Below, piece by piece: positions 1 through 7,954 of a stretch of DNA of 64,000 bases (its first letter is position 1; every line of letters starts with the position of its first letter). The stretch comes from Tistrella mobilis (GTDB taxonomy: Bacteria > Pseudomonadota > Alphaproteobacteria > Tistrellales > Tistrellaceae). The DNA lies in NCBI RefSeq assembly GCF_041468085.1, contig NZ_CP121017.1, forward strand, positions 4,189,501 through 4,253,500, read 5' to 3'. The notes beneath the pieces were generated by a model. It was not told where the DNA came from. It did no database searches and saw only the letters and a list, made by a program, of their open reading frames with translations. The position numbers were made by a program, and so were the translations under genes.

Positions 1-738
1 GCTGGTGAGATCGAGATTGTTCCACTCGTTCCAGACGTAGTAGCCGATGCCGGTGCCGCCGACGAGCATCTCCGCCGCCACGATCACCAGCCAGGCGATG
101 CCGATCGAGATCCGCATCCCCGTCACGATGGTGGGTGCCGCGGCCGGCAGGATGACCCTGAGGGCGGTCGAGACCGGCCCGAGTTCGTGGGTGCGGGCCA
201 CATTCACCCAGTCCCGCCGGACATTGGCGACACCCAAGGCGGTGTTGAGCAGCATCGGCCAGATCGAGCAGATGAAGATCACGAAGATCGCCGACATCTG
301 GCTGTCCTTGATGACGAACAGCGCGAGCGGCATCCAGGCGAGCGGCGAGATCGGCCGCAGTACCTGGATGAACGGGTCGAGCGCCCGATAGGCCAGCGGC
401 GACATGCCGATCAGGAAGCCGAGCGGCAGGGCGATGGCGGCCGCGGCCAGATAGCCCGCCGCCACCCGGTAGAGCGAATAGCCGATCTGGATGCCGATGC
501 CCTTGTCATTGGGGCCGGCGTCATAGAAGGGATCCGATATCTCTTCCCAGGCGCGCATCAGGATGTCGGAGGGGGCCGGCAGGCGGGCCTGGGTGTCGGC
601 ACCGCCCATCAGCCGGGCATATTCGTCCTGCGCCGCCGAGGCGGCGGGCGCCGTGCCGGAGAGTTCCCAGACCCCCAGCAGCAGGGCCAGCACCGCGACC
701 GACAGGATCGCGGCACGGATGCGGAGCGACGGCATCAT
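1..738 (-). CDS. nrtB: Nitrate ABC transporter permease NrtB (3' end outside window)
   Basis: Inner-membrane permease of a nitrate/nitrite/cyanate-type ABC importer. At least 246 codons are present with no stop before the window edge, so the C-terminus is missing. The N-terminus has one hydrophobic segment (residues about 10-22) and then the binding-protein-dependent permease domain, with the EAA-type cytoplasmic loop region near residues 150-200 (motifs RTHELGPVSTALRVILPAA and TGMRISIGIAWLVIVAAEM). It begins with two consecutive Met codons (738 or 735). It lies 24 bp behind nrtA on the same strand, so the two are cotranscribed, probably from the sigma-54 promoter upstream of nrtA. Family assignment is strong. 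Nitrate rather than cyanate or bicarbonate is inferred from the paired NrtA. Confidence 0.9.
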   Translation of the reverse strand, partial: MMPSLRIRAAILSVAVLALLLGVWELSGTAPAASAAQDEYARLMGGADTQARLPAPSDILMRAWEEISDPFYDAGPNDKGIGIQIGYSLYRVAAGYLAAAAIALPLGFLIGMSPLAYRALDPFIQVLRPISPLAWMPLALFVIKDSQMSAIFVIFICSIWPMLLNTALGVANVRRDWVNVARTHELGPVSTALRVILPAAAPTIVTGMRISIGIAWLVIVAAEMLVGGTGIGYYVWNEWNNLDLTS

Positions 739-762
739 TCCGGGTCTCCCAGTGTGGCAGGC

Positions 763-2181
763 TCAGCTGCGCCGGATGGCGAAGGAGGCGAGATAGCCTT
801 CGGGATCCGCCGGATCGAAGGTCTTGCCCATGATGGTGTGGGGCTCGTAAGTGACCTCGGGCGGGGTCAGGCCCAGCTCCTTCATCCGGGCACCGGTCTC
901 GGCGGCGAGATAGACCTGTTCGGCGATGCCGCGATAGTCGATCTCGCCCGAGATGTAGCCCCAGCGCTTCATCTGGGTCAGGATCCACACCCCCATCGAA
1001 TGCCAGGGGAAGGGATCGAAATCGATCCGGTCGGGCACGTCCTGCACCTGGCCCAGCCCGTCGGCGAAGCGGCCGGTCAGCACCTGTTCGATCACCGGCA
1101 CGGGCTGGTTCAGATAATTGGCGGGCGCGATCGCGGCCGAGATCTCCTTGCGATTGGCCGGATCGGCGGCATAGGCGGTCGCCTCCAGCAGGGCCATGAC
1201 CAGGGCGCCATAGGTGTTGGGCATCTCTTCGGCGAAGGCCTTGGAACAGGCGAAGGCGCAGCAGGGATGGCCTTCCCAGATGTCCTTGGTCAGCAGATGG
1301 ATGAAGCCGACCTTTTCCCAGACGGCACGCTGGTTGAACGGATCCGGCGACAGGTAGCCGTCCAGATTTCCGGCACGCAGATTGGCGACCATCTCGGGCG
1401 GCGGCACGACCCGGATCTGGATATCCTTGTCGGGGTCGAGCCCATGCTCGGCGACGTAATAACGCAGCAGGAAATTGTGCATCGAGTATTCGAAGGGAAC
1501 GCCGAAGCGGAAGCCCTTCCAGTCCCTGGGGTCGCGCTTGTCCTTGTGATCGACATGCAGCACGATCGCCTGACCGTTGATGTTCTCCACCGCCGGCATC
1601 AGGAAGGGCTGGGCGGTGGAGCCCGCCCCCATGGTGATCGCCAGCGGCATCGGCGTCAGCATGTGCGAGGCGTCGTATTCCTTGTTGAGCGACTTGTCGC
1701 GGGCGACCGCCCAGCCGGCGGTCTTGATCACCTGCACATCCAGGCCCCGGCGTTCATAGAAACCCATGGGATGGGCCATGATGATCGGGGTGGCGCAGGT
1801 GATCGGCACGAAGCCGATGTTCAGTTTCGTCTTCTCCAGCGGGCCACCGCCGGTCATGCCGTCCTTGACCGCCGCCTTGACCCGGTCGAGCGGCAGAACC
1901 GAGGCCAGCGCCGCCGCAAAGGCCCCCGCCCCCACGGTCTTCAGAAACGACCGCCGGGCGATCTCGTTGCCGCCGAACATGGAGCGGACGACCGCGTTCT
2001 CGACCATCCGATCGACCAGCGCTTCGTCGCCCGCGGGCAGCGCCGGGCCCGATGGAGCGGATGTCGGCCGGGCCGAGGCCGGACGGGCGGAGGTCGTTGC
2101 GCAGGCGGCACAGCCGCAGTGCCGGCCATGGCCGAGGTCGACATCCGGATCGAAGGCGTCGCCGAGGCTCTTGATCGTCAT
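763..2181 (-). CDS. nrtA: Nitrate ABC transporter substrate-binding protein NrtA/CmpA family
   Basis: Periplasmic solute-binding protein of 472 aa for nitrate or nitrite import. The mature domain contains the family block 'NIGFVPITCATPIIMAHPMG' near residues 117-136. A twin-arginine export motif (ARRSFLKTVGAG) with a following hydrophobic stretch lies unusually far in, around residues 74-98. It is preceded by an extension with a His/Cys cluster, HGRHCGCAAC, near residues 19-28. NrtA/CmpA proteins of proteobacteria often carry such a Cys-rich leader, so I kept the ATG at 2181, which has AGGGAGTG as ribosome site. It is the first gene of the nrtAB operon, divergent from the PAS-AAA+ activator. 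Nitrate is the best substrate guess; bicarbonate-type CmpA relatives are the main alternative. Confidence 0.9.
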   Translation of the reverse strand: MTIKSLGDAFDPDVDLGHGRHCGCAACATTSARPASARPTSAPSGPALPAGDEALVDRMVENAVVRSMFGGNEIARRSFLKTVGAGAFAAALASVLPLDRVKAAVKDGMTGGGPLEKTKLNIGFVPITCATPIIMAHPMGFYERRGLDVQVIKTAGWAVARDKSLNKEYDASHMLTPMPLAITMGAGSTAQPFLMPAVENINGQAIVLHVDHKDKRDPRDWKGFRFGVPFEYSMHNFLLRYYVAEHGLDPDKDIQIRVVPPPEMVANLRAGNLDGYLSPDPFNQRAVWEKVGFIHLLTKDIWEGHPCCAFACSKAFAEEMPNTYGALVMALLEATAYAADPANRKEISAAIAPANYLNQPVPVIEQVLTGRFADGLGQVQDVPDRIDFDPFPWHSMGVWILTQMKRWGYISGEIDYRGIAEQVYLAAETGARMKELGLTPPEVTYEPHTIMGKTFDPADPEGYLASFAIRRS

Positions 2182-2257
2182 GTGTCACTCCCTGACGGAT
2201 GAACGGTCTGGACAGCCGGGCGGCAGGCGGGGGATGCCGCGTCCCGGAGCTCTGTTC

Positions 2258-2273
2258 TGCAACCGTCGGGCCA
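2258..2273 (-). promoter_or_regulatory. Sigma-54 (RpoN) promoter of nrtAB
   Basis: Read on the minus strand this is TGGCCCGACGGTTGCA. It matches the sigma-54 consensus TGGCACGRNNNTTGCW at every fixed position except one (A to C in the -24 box), with the required 10-bp GG-to-GC spacing. The start of transcription would be near 2247, giving a leader of about 66 nt to the nrtA ATG. The divergent gene encodes a GAFTGA-type sigma-54 activator, which supports the call. Confidence 0.75.
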
Positions 2274-2343
2274 GATGGGCGGCATGAGTCCAAACATATG
2301 AAATAGCTCGGGAAAGATCCCGGATCGTCGGAATGGTACGGCT

Positions 2344-2396
2344 CACGATATCTCGTGATCCACGGGATATCGCGGTTGGCTTCACGAAGTTTCGTG
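2344..2396. promoter_or_regulatory. Three tandem inverted repeats, candidate enhancer (UAS) for the PAS-AAA+ activator
   Basis: Two perfect CACGA-N4-TCGTG repeats lie at 2344-2357 and 2383-2396, with a degenerate copy CACGG-N4-TCGCG between them at 2361-2374. Relative to the predicted sigma-54 start site of nrtA they are centred about 103, 120 and 142 bp upstream, the usual position for enhancer sites of NtrC/NorR-type activators. The last repeat also lies inside the spacer of the activator's own predicted promoter, which would allow autorepression. Which protein binds them is inferred from position only. Confidence 0.6.
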
Positions 2397-2403
2397 CTAG
2401 GCT
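2376..2403 (+). promoter_or_regulatory. Candidate sigma-70 promoter of the sigma-54 activator gene
   Basis: TTGGCT, a 16-bp spacer, then TAGGCT. The inverted repeat 2383-2396 occupies the spacer. The start site would be near 2410, about 38 nt ahead of the ATG at 2448. The -10 box resembles TAGGCT/TAGACT boxes seen at 25014 and 8273 in this window. Confidence 0.45.
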
Positions 2404-2447
2404 TCCACATACCCCCGCGCCCTTCCCGGTCCTGCCCGGAGGACGCC

Positions 2448-4388
2448 ATGCCCGATACCGCAGCACCACCCGACCACGCCCGCCGGTCCGATGCCCTGGC
2501 GGCGGTGATCATTGCCGCCAGCCCGCGGCCGATGCTGGTCTTCGATCCGGTGGCCGATCTGATCCTGCATGCCAACCCGGCGGCAGGCCGGCTGTTCGGC
2601 CTGGCGCCGGAGGTGCTCGTCACACGGCGGATGAGCGAACTGCACAAGGGCCAGATACCGGCGCTGGTGGTCTTCACCGAGGCCGTTCTGGACCAGGGCC
2701 AGGCGGTCACCCGGGGTCTGGCCCCCAGCCGTGCGGATGGCAGCGAGGTCGCGGTCGAATACGAGGGCGCACGGCTCGACGGGGCCGGTGCCGGGCTGGT
2801 CCTGCTGACCATTTCGGATCTGGAAGAACGTCATCGCCGCGAGGTCGATGCCGAAGCCGACGCCTATCTCAAGGGTGGCATCGCCGAGTGGCGGCGGGTG
2901 GAACGCTTCTTCCGCGATGTCGAACGGCAGAACCAGCTGATCCTGAGGGCCGCCGGCGAAGGCATCTACGGCATCAACGCCGACGGCCATACCACTTTCG
3001 TCAACCCCGCCGCTGAACGTCTGCTGGGCTGGCGGGCGGAAGAGCTGGTCGGCCGCGACATGCACGGCATGGTCCACCACACCCATGCCGATGGCAGCCA
3101 TTATCCCGAGCACGAATGCCCGATCTACGCCGCCTTCCGCGAAGGCGAAGTCCGCCAGATCGACGATGAGGTGTTCTGGCGGAAGGATGGCCGGCCGATC
3201 CGGGTGGAGTATACCAGCACGCCGATTCGCGATCGCGGCGTCGTGGTCGGCGCCGTGATCGTGTTCCGCGACGTCACCAGCCGGCGCGAGGCAGAGGAAC
3301 GGCTGCATGCCGCCCTGGCCGAGGTCGATGCGCTGCGCGAGCGGCTGGAACGCGAGAACGCCTATCTGCTGGAAGAGATCCGCACCGAGGTCAACCACCA
3401 CCACATCATCGGCCGCAGCGCCGCCATCCAGACCATCGCCCGCCAGATCGACCTGGTGGCACCGACGGATGCGAATGTGCTGATCACCGGCGAAAGCGGC
3501 ACCGGCAAGGAGCTGATCGCACGCGCGATCCACGAAGCCGGCCGGCGGTCACACCGGCCGCTGATCCGGGTGAACTGCGCGGCCATCCCGCGGGAGCTGT
3601 TCGAAAGCGAGTTCTTCGGCCATGTCCGCGGCGCCTTTACCGGCGCGGTGCGCGACCGGGTCGGCCGGTTCGACCTGGCCGATGGCGGCACGCTGTTCCT
3701 GGACGAGGTGGGCGAGATCCCGCTGGAACTGCAGAGCAAACTGCTGCGAGTGCTGCAGGAGGGCCATTTCGAGCGGGTCGGCGAAGAGCGGACCCGGGCG
3801 GTCGATGTACGGATCGTGGCCGCCACCAATCGCGACCTGAAGGATCAGGTACGCCGCGGCCGGTTCCGCGAGGATCTCTATTTCCGCCTCAACGTCTTCC
3901 CGATCGAGAGCGTGCCCCTGCGCGAACGGTTGGATGACGTGCCGCTGCTGGCGGCCCATTTCCTGGCCAAGACCTGCCGGCGGCTGAACATCCCCGAGCT
4001 CCGGCTGACCCGGGGCGACGTGGAGCGGCTGACCGGCTATGACTGGCCGGGCAATGTCCGGGAGCTGGAGAATGTGATCGAACGGGCGGCGATCCTGGCC
4101 CGGGGGGGCCGGCTGCGCTTCGATCTGGAGCCTTCCGACACCACCCGCCATGCCGGCCGGGTACCACCGCCTGCCGCACCTGCAATGGCGGAGTTCGAGG
4201 ACGGCATATTGACCGAGGCCGGCCGCCGCGACCGCGACCGCCGGATGATCGAAGTCGCCCTCAGCCGCTGCGGTGGCCGGGTCTACGGTCCGAACGGAGC
4301 CGCCGCCCTGCTCGGCCTGCCGGCAACCACACTGGCCTCCCGGATCCGGGCCCTGGGGCTGGAACCGCGCCGCTACAGGCCGGGATAG
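2448..4388 (+). CDS. Sigma-54-dependent PAS-PAS-AAA+-Fis transcriptional activator
   Basis: Cytoplasmic enhancer-binding activator of 646 aa. Two PAS domains (about residues 15-135 and 165-290) are followed by a short coiled linker and the AAA+ domain: Walker A GESGTGKE at 348-355, the sigma-54 contact loop GAFTGA at 395-400 and Walker B GGTLFLDEVGE from 413. A Fis-type helix-turn-helix is at the C-terminus (about 595-640). There is no response-regulator receiver domain, so input is presumably sensed by the PAS domains. I chose the ATG at 2448 because GGAGGA sits just upstream. The gene is divergent from nrtAB, and the gap contains both a sigma-54 promoter and tandem dyads, so it most likely controls nitrate import. 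Its ligand is unknown. Confidence 0.9.
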   Translation: MPDTAAPPDHARRSDALAAVIIAASPRPMLVFDPVADLILHANPAAGRLFGLAPEVLVTRRMSELHKGQIPALVVFTEAVLDQGQAVTRGLAPSRADGSEVAVEYEGARLDGAGAGLVLLTISDLEERHRREVDAEADAYLKGGIAEWRRVERFFRDVERQNQLILRAAGEGIYGINADGHTTFVNPAAERLLGWRAEELVGRDMHGMVHHTHADGSHYPEHECPIYAAFREGEVRQIDDEVFWRKDGRPIRVEYTSTPIRDRGVVVGAVIVFRDVTSRREAEERLHAALAEVDALRERLERENAYLLEEIRTEVNHHHIIGRSAAIQTIARQIDLVAPTDANVLITGESGTGKELIARAIHEAGRRSHRPLIRVNCAAIPRELFESEFFGHVRGAFTGAVRDRVGRFDLADGGTLFLDEVGEIPLELQSKLLRVLQEGHFERVGEERTRAVDVRIVAATNRDLKDQVRRGRFREDLYFRLNVFPIESVPLRERLDDVPLLAAHFLAKTCRRLNIPELRLTRGDVERLTGYDWPGNVRELENVIERAAILARGGRLRFDLEPSDTTRHAGRVPPPAAPAMAEFEDGILTEAGRRDRDRRMIEVALSRCGGRVYGPNGAAALLGLPATTLASRIRALGLEPRRYRPG

Positions 4389-4392
4389 GCGA

Positions 4393-4941
4393 TCAGTTGC
4401 GCGGGCGCACGGGGTCCGCGGGCAGCGGCAGCAGGATCTGCATCAGGGCGCGATAGGGCACCAGCATGGCCAGCGCCATGGCCATCTTCACCCCCCAGTC
4501 GCCCACCGCCCAACTGACCCAGGGCAGGCCGGTGCCGACGAAGGCGATGGTGAAGAACAGCACCGTATCGAAGGCCGAGGCGAGCGATGATGAGATCAGC
4601 GGCGCCTGCCACCAGGGCCGTCGCCGCAACCGGTCGAACACCGTCACATCCATCAGCTGCGAAACCAGGAAGGCCGCCCCCGAGGCGAGCGCGATCCGCG
4701 GATCGGCCAGCCAAAGGGACATGGCCACCGCAATCGCGAAACCGGCATAAACCACCCGGCGGGCGGATGCGGTGCCGTAGCGACGATTGGTCAGATCGGT
4801 GACCAGAAAGGCCGCCGGATAGGTAAAGGCCCCCCAGGTCAGCCAGTCGTTGATCGGATACTGAACCAGTATGTTGGAGGCGACGACGGCAACGGTCATC
4901 GCCAGAATCGGCAGCCAGAGGCGGTGCAGCGCATGAACCAT
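4393..4941 (-). CDS. Queuosine precursor transporter, YhhQ/VUT family
   Basis: Integral membrane protein of 182 aa with about five to six hydrophobic segments. The family block ends in TYPAAFLVTDLTNRRYG near residues 40-56, followed by SQLMDVTVFDRLRRRPWWQAPLISS, both typical of the VUT family. The best-known member, E. coli YhhQ, imports the queuosine precursors preQ0/preQ1, so a role in supplying the queuosine tRNA modification is inferred. The ATG at 4941 begins directly before the first membrane segment. The gene ends 4 bp after the stop of the convergent sigma-54 activator. Confidence 0.85.
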   Translation of the reverse strand: MVHALHRLWLPILAMTVAVVASNILVQYPINDWLTWGAFTYPAAFLVTDLTNRRYGTASARRVVYAGFAIAVAMSLWLADPRIALASGAAFLVSQLMDVTVFDRLRRRPWWQAPLISSSLASAFDTVLFFTIAFVGTGLPWVSWAVGDWGVKMAMALAMLVPYRALMQILLPLPADPVRPRN

Positions 4942-5065
4942 GGAAGGCGGTCTCTTTCCCAATGGGACGGCAGGCGGATCTTCGCGGCCGTCCGGACGGC
5001 GATACAGGCCGTCGGGTGGCGGGGCGGCACGTGACTGCGCCTCCCCGGATAGTCTGTTCGAACGC

Positions 5066-5102
5066 AGAAGGACCCGCAACCGTGTCCGGTGCGGGTCCTT
5101 CT
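5066..5102 (-). terminator. Hairpin terminator behind rpmB
   Basis: A perfect 13-bp stem (AGAAGGACCCGCA at 5066-5078 with its complement at 5090-5102) and an 11-nt loop, 37 bp beyond the rpmB stop. No long U-run follows, so termination efficiency is uncertain. Confidence 0.6.
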
Positions 5103-5139
5103 GGATCTGGAGCGGCGGAACCCTCAAGGGGCTCCGGCA

Positions 5140-5451
5140 TCACTCGGCGGCGGCAAACTCCGCAGCGCGAGCGGCACGCTTCTCGACGATCAGCTTCTTC
5201 AGCCGGCGGGCGTCGGGCGACAGCTCAACCTCGCGGGCACCGGCGAGGAAGGCATCGAGGCCACCGCGACGCTCGATCGAACGCAGGGTCGACACGGCGA
5301 CCTTCAGGCGGACCAGACGGCCCAGCACGTCGGAATAGATGCCGGTGTCCTGGACGTTCGGGTTGAAGCGACGACGGGTCTTGTTGTGGGCATGGCTGAC
5401 ATTGTTGCCTGCCATGTAACGCTTACCGGTAAGCTCGCAACGACGGGCCAT
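5140..5451 (-). CDS. rpmB: 50S ribosomal protein L28
   Basis: Large-subunit ribosomal protein of 103 aa. The N-terminus MARRCELTGK and the segment NVSHAHNKTRRRFNPN are diagnostic of bacterial L28. The length fits the alphaproteobacterial form, which is longer than the E. coli protein at the C-terminus. It appears monocistronic, with a sigma-70 promoter at 5558-5586 and a hairpin at 5066-5102. Confidence 0.97.
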   Translation of the reverse strand: MARRCELTGKRYMAGNNVSHAHNKTRRRFNPNVQDTGIYSDVLGRLVRLKVAVSTLRSIERRGGLDAFLAGAREVELSPDARRLKKLIVEKRAARAAEFAAAE

Positions 5452-5557
5452 GTTTGGAAACCTTCAGCGGGCGGACGCTTGTTGAAACCTTCGGACGATG
5501 CGCCGCGCCGGCGTCGTCGATGGCGGCACCCGGGTCGGGCACCTTTCGGAGACCGTG

Positions 5558-5586
5558 TCTTTAGGCGAGCCGGCCCCGATCGTCAA
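5558..5586 (-). promoter_or_regulatory. Sigma-70 promoter of rpmB
   Basis: On the minus strand TTGACG, 17 bp, TAAAGA. The start site would be near 5551, giving a leader of about 100 nt. This is one of the best -35/-10 pairs in the window and is appropriate for a ribosomal protein gene. Confidence 0.65.
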
Positions 5587-5661
5587 GGAAAAATCAGCGA
5601 TTTAGGCCGGGGGCCGGGAATCCGGCGGTGAAATCGCAAGCTCCCCGCGCAGACATACAAA

Positions 5662-5700
5662 CCCCCGACGGTGCCGGATGCTGATCCGGCCCGCCGGGGG
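5662..5700 (-). terminator. Terminator of the ArsR-SRPBCC gene
   Basis: Nested hairpin: outer arms CCCCCG (5662-5667) and CGGGGG (5695-5700), inner perfect GCCGGAT/ATCCGGC stem. On the minus strand it is followed by GTTTGTATG. It lies 30 bp beyond the stop of the gene ending at 5730. Confidence 0.65.
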
Positions 5701-5729
5701 CAGAGCCAAGTGCGGACGACGCTCAAACG

Positions 5730-6539
5730 TCAGCGGATGGCGCCGGCCACCCAGGCGTTCTGCGGCTCGCCGTGGGCATCCTCGTCCTCAAGGTCGAGGT
5801 CGGCTTCCGCGGGGCCCGCCTGAGTATCGGCATAGCCCGCATAGGCGTCGGTCAGCAGACGGCGCCAGAACGCACGATAGCGCTCGCGTCCGGCCTGATC
5901 CAACGTCACCAGGGCATCGGTGCGCAGATGGACCACGGTACGGCCCTTGCCCGCCTTTTCGAAGACGAGACGGGTTCGGGCGCTTTCGACACCCTTCTGG
6001 CCGCAGGCGCCGATCAGTTCGATCGCCGCCGGCGCCCGGGCATCGCCGATCACGGCCCAGATCATCTGGGGCCGGCCGGGGCCGCGGTCGAGATAGAGCC
6101 AGCCGCCGGTTGCAGCTTCCAGGCGAACCCGCCCCTCGCCCTCACGCGGCCACCAGTTTTCCGCCTGTTCGACGAAAAGCAGATAGGCGCGCCGACGGGG
6201 CAGGTCGATCTCGACAGCCGCCTCGATCGCCATGGCTTCGACCGCACCGGGCAGATTGCCCTGTTCGGCTTCGGCCCCCACCGCGAACTGGGCAAGCCAG
6301 CCGGCGACGGTCGGCGTGAGGCGTTCGAGCGCCAGCCGGTTCCAGCGTTCGCGGCCGCGCCGTTCCACCGTGACCAGCCCTGCCTCGACCAGAAGGTCGA
6401 GATGCTTCATGACCGCGAAACGGGTCACGTCGAAGCAGGCGGCCAGATCGCCGGTGCGGCGGGGCTGCGCGTGAAGAAGTTCGATGATGCGCCTGCGGCT
6501 TGGGTCCGAGAGCGCTTTCCAGATGAGATCGTCGTCCAT
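5730..6539 (-). CDS. ArsR-family HTH regulator fused to an SRPBCC (AHSA1-like) domain
   Basis: Protein of 269 aa. The N-terminal half (about residues 3-90) is an ArsR-type winged helix (motif LIWKALSDPSRRRIIELL, then FAVMKHLDLLVEAGLV). The remainder (about 105-240) reads as an SRPBCC/AHSA1 hydrophobic-cavity domain (AVEIDLPRRRAYLLFV, WWPREGEGRV). The C-terminal 25 residues are acidic and probably disordered. Such fusions are thought to couple DNA binding to a small hydrophobic ligand, but the ligand is unknown. I chose the ATG at 6539. A TTG at 6575 would add 12 residues; it has a better-placed AAGGAGG-like sequence on the minus strand but no conserved protein. The gene stands alone, with its own terminator. 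Confidence 0.8.
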   Translation of the reverse strand: MDDDLIWKALSDPSRRRIIELLHAQPRRTGDLAACFDVTRFAVMKHLDLLVEAGLVTVERRGRERWNRLALERLTPTVAGWLAQFAVGAEAEQGNLPGAVEAMAIEAAVEIDLPRRRAYLLFVEQAENWWPREGEGRVRLEAATGGWLYLDRGPGRPQMIWAVIGDARAPAAIELIGACGQKGVESARTRLVFEKAGKGRTVVHLRTDALVTLDQAGRERYRAFWRRLLTDAYAGYADTQAGPAEADLDLEDEDAHGEPQNAWVAGAIR

Positions 6540-6689
6540 GAGCTCGATCGTGGGTCCGAGACCCGGCGGGAACAAGTGTCAATAAGGAGGCAGAGCTGCG
6601 GAGGTATCCGGGATCCGGACCATCGCGCATGACAGGCGCAGGCTGGGTGGAAATCCGTCGGGTATGGTTCCGGTGACCGGATCCTGCCC

Positions 6690-7607
6690 TCAGGCGCCAC
6701 CGTCCTGCGCGCGCCGTGTTCGGTCGAGGCTGGTCTGGGCCAATACGATGCCGGCCAGAACCAGAACTCCACCGCCGAGCGTCGCGGGTGGCAGGCTCTC
6801 CTGGAAGAGAAGCCATCCCCACAGACTGGCGAACACCGCCTCCCCCATGAGAGAGATCGACACCGCCGTCGCCGGCAGGGCCTTCAGCGACCAGTTATAG
6901 GTGCTGTGACCAATTAGTTGGGGGATAAGCGCCATTCCCACAAGGGCCAGATATGTGGCTGTCCCGTGTCCCAGAAGAGGCAGGCCGGCTGCGAGCGTGA
7001 CCGAAAGGAGAATCACGGCCGCGACACCATAGGCCAGCATCACGTAAGGCACGAGGTCGAGCCTGGCCCTGAGGGCACGTCCGCACAGCAGATAGGCCGC
7101 CATCGCCGCCCCGCCGACAAGCGCCAGGGCATTGCCCAGAAGCCCGTCGCCCGAAAGATCGGCCGAGGGCGTCGAGACGATGAGGGTGCCAATGACGGCG
7201 AGGCCCACCGCCATCCAGCCCCGCCGATCGAGCCGGTCGATGCCGAGCACGAGACCACCGAGTGCGGTCCAGATCGGCACCGTGTTGACCAGCAACACCG
7301 AATTGGCGATGGAGGTATAGGAGAGCGAGCTGATCCATGTCGCAAAATGCAGCGCCAGAAAGGCGCCCGACACCACTGCGATCAACAGGTGGCGCCGGCC
7401 GAGCCTGCGGATCGCACTGCGATGACGCATGCCCATCAGCGGCAGGATCAGCAGGCTGGCGATGGCAAGGCGGCCGGTGGCGATCACCAGGGCCGGCGCA
7501 TCTGCCAGGCGCGCAAAGATCGCACCGGTCGACACCGCAAGCACGCCCATCCAGAGAGCGGCAGCGGCCATGCCGGGACGGGCCGGCACCATTCCGGTAC
7601 CGGGCAT
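6690..7607 (-). CDS. DMT-superfamily (EamA) transporter
   Basis: Inner-membrane protein of 305 aa with about ten hydrophobic segments arranged as two EamA repeats (about residues 15-145 and 155-290). The first repeat ends with SYTSIANSVLLVNTVPIWTAL, where EamA proteins carry a similar Pro-containing helix. Family members export amino acids or other small metabolites; the substrate cannot be read from sequence. The start lies immediately behind the ubiK stop. ATG 7607 is preferred over TTG 7616, which would overlap ubiK by a few bases. Cotranscription with ubiK is likely. Confidence 0.85.
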   Translation of the reverse strand: MPGTGMVPARPGMAAAALWMGVLAVSTGAIFARLADAPALVIATGRLAIASLLILPLMGMRHRSAIRRLGRRHLLIAVVSGAFLALHFATWISSLSYTSIANSVLLVNTVPIWTALGGLVLGIDRLDRRGWMAVGLAVIGTLIVSTPSADLSGDGLLGNALALVGGAAMAAYLLCGRALRARLDLVPYVMLAYGVAAVILLSVTLAAGLPLLGHGTATYLALVGMALIPQLIGHSTYNWSLKALPATAVSISLMGEAVFASLWGWLLFQESLPPATLGGGVLVLAGIVLAQTSLDRTRRAQDGGA

Positions 7608-7612
7608 CGCGG

Positions 7613-7954
7613 TCAAGAGGCCGACCGTTCGTCCGGGGCGTCCGCCTGGGGAGCCTCTGCCTGGGGGGCATCGGCTGCCGCGGATTCGGAGACCGGTGTT
7701 CCGGCAACCGGAGCGGCCGCAGCCTCCAGCGCCGCAATCCGCGTCTCAAGGGCCGCAATCCGCCCGGCCTGGCCTTCGGCGAGGGCCCGCAACGCATCCG
7801 CCTCTTCACGGGTCACGGCACCCATTTCGGCCAACATCCGTTCGACACGTGAGCGGACCAACTGGTCCATCTCCTGGCGCAGACCGGCAAAGCCGCTCAT
7901 GGCGCCGCTGGCGACGCGGGCCATGTCGTCGAAGAAGGGGTTATTGCTCTGCAT
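7613..7954 (-). CDS. ubiK: UbiK-family accessory factor (BMFP domain)
   Basis: Protein of 113 aa with the BMFP/UbiK pattern: MQSNNPFFDDMARVASGAM at the N-terminus, an amphipathic helix, and a coiled coil (about residues 50-80, ALETRIAALEAA). A low-complexity Ala/Pro/Glu tail follows. UbiK is a helper of aerobic ubiquinone biosynthesis that binds UbiJ and lipid. In alphaproteobacteria it commonly sits divergent from lgt, as here. It heads a two-gene unit with the DMT transporter. Confidence 0.85.
   Translation of the reverse strand: MQSNNPFFDDMARVASGAMSGFAGLRQEMDQLVRSRVERMLAEMGAVTREEADALRALAEGQAGRIAALETRIAALEAAAAPVAGTPVSESAAADAPQAEAPQADAPDERSAS

Noticed and set aside
187-2202. Long open frame (over 600 codons) on the plus strand opposite nrtA/nrtB
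   Set aside because: It is antisense to two well-supported genes, has Arg/Gly/His-rich low-quality composition and no family motif; a by-product of high GC codon use.
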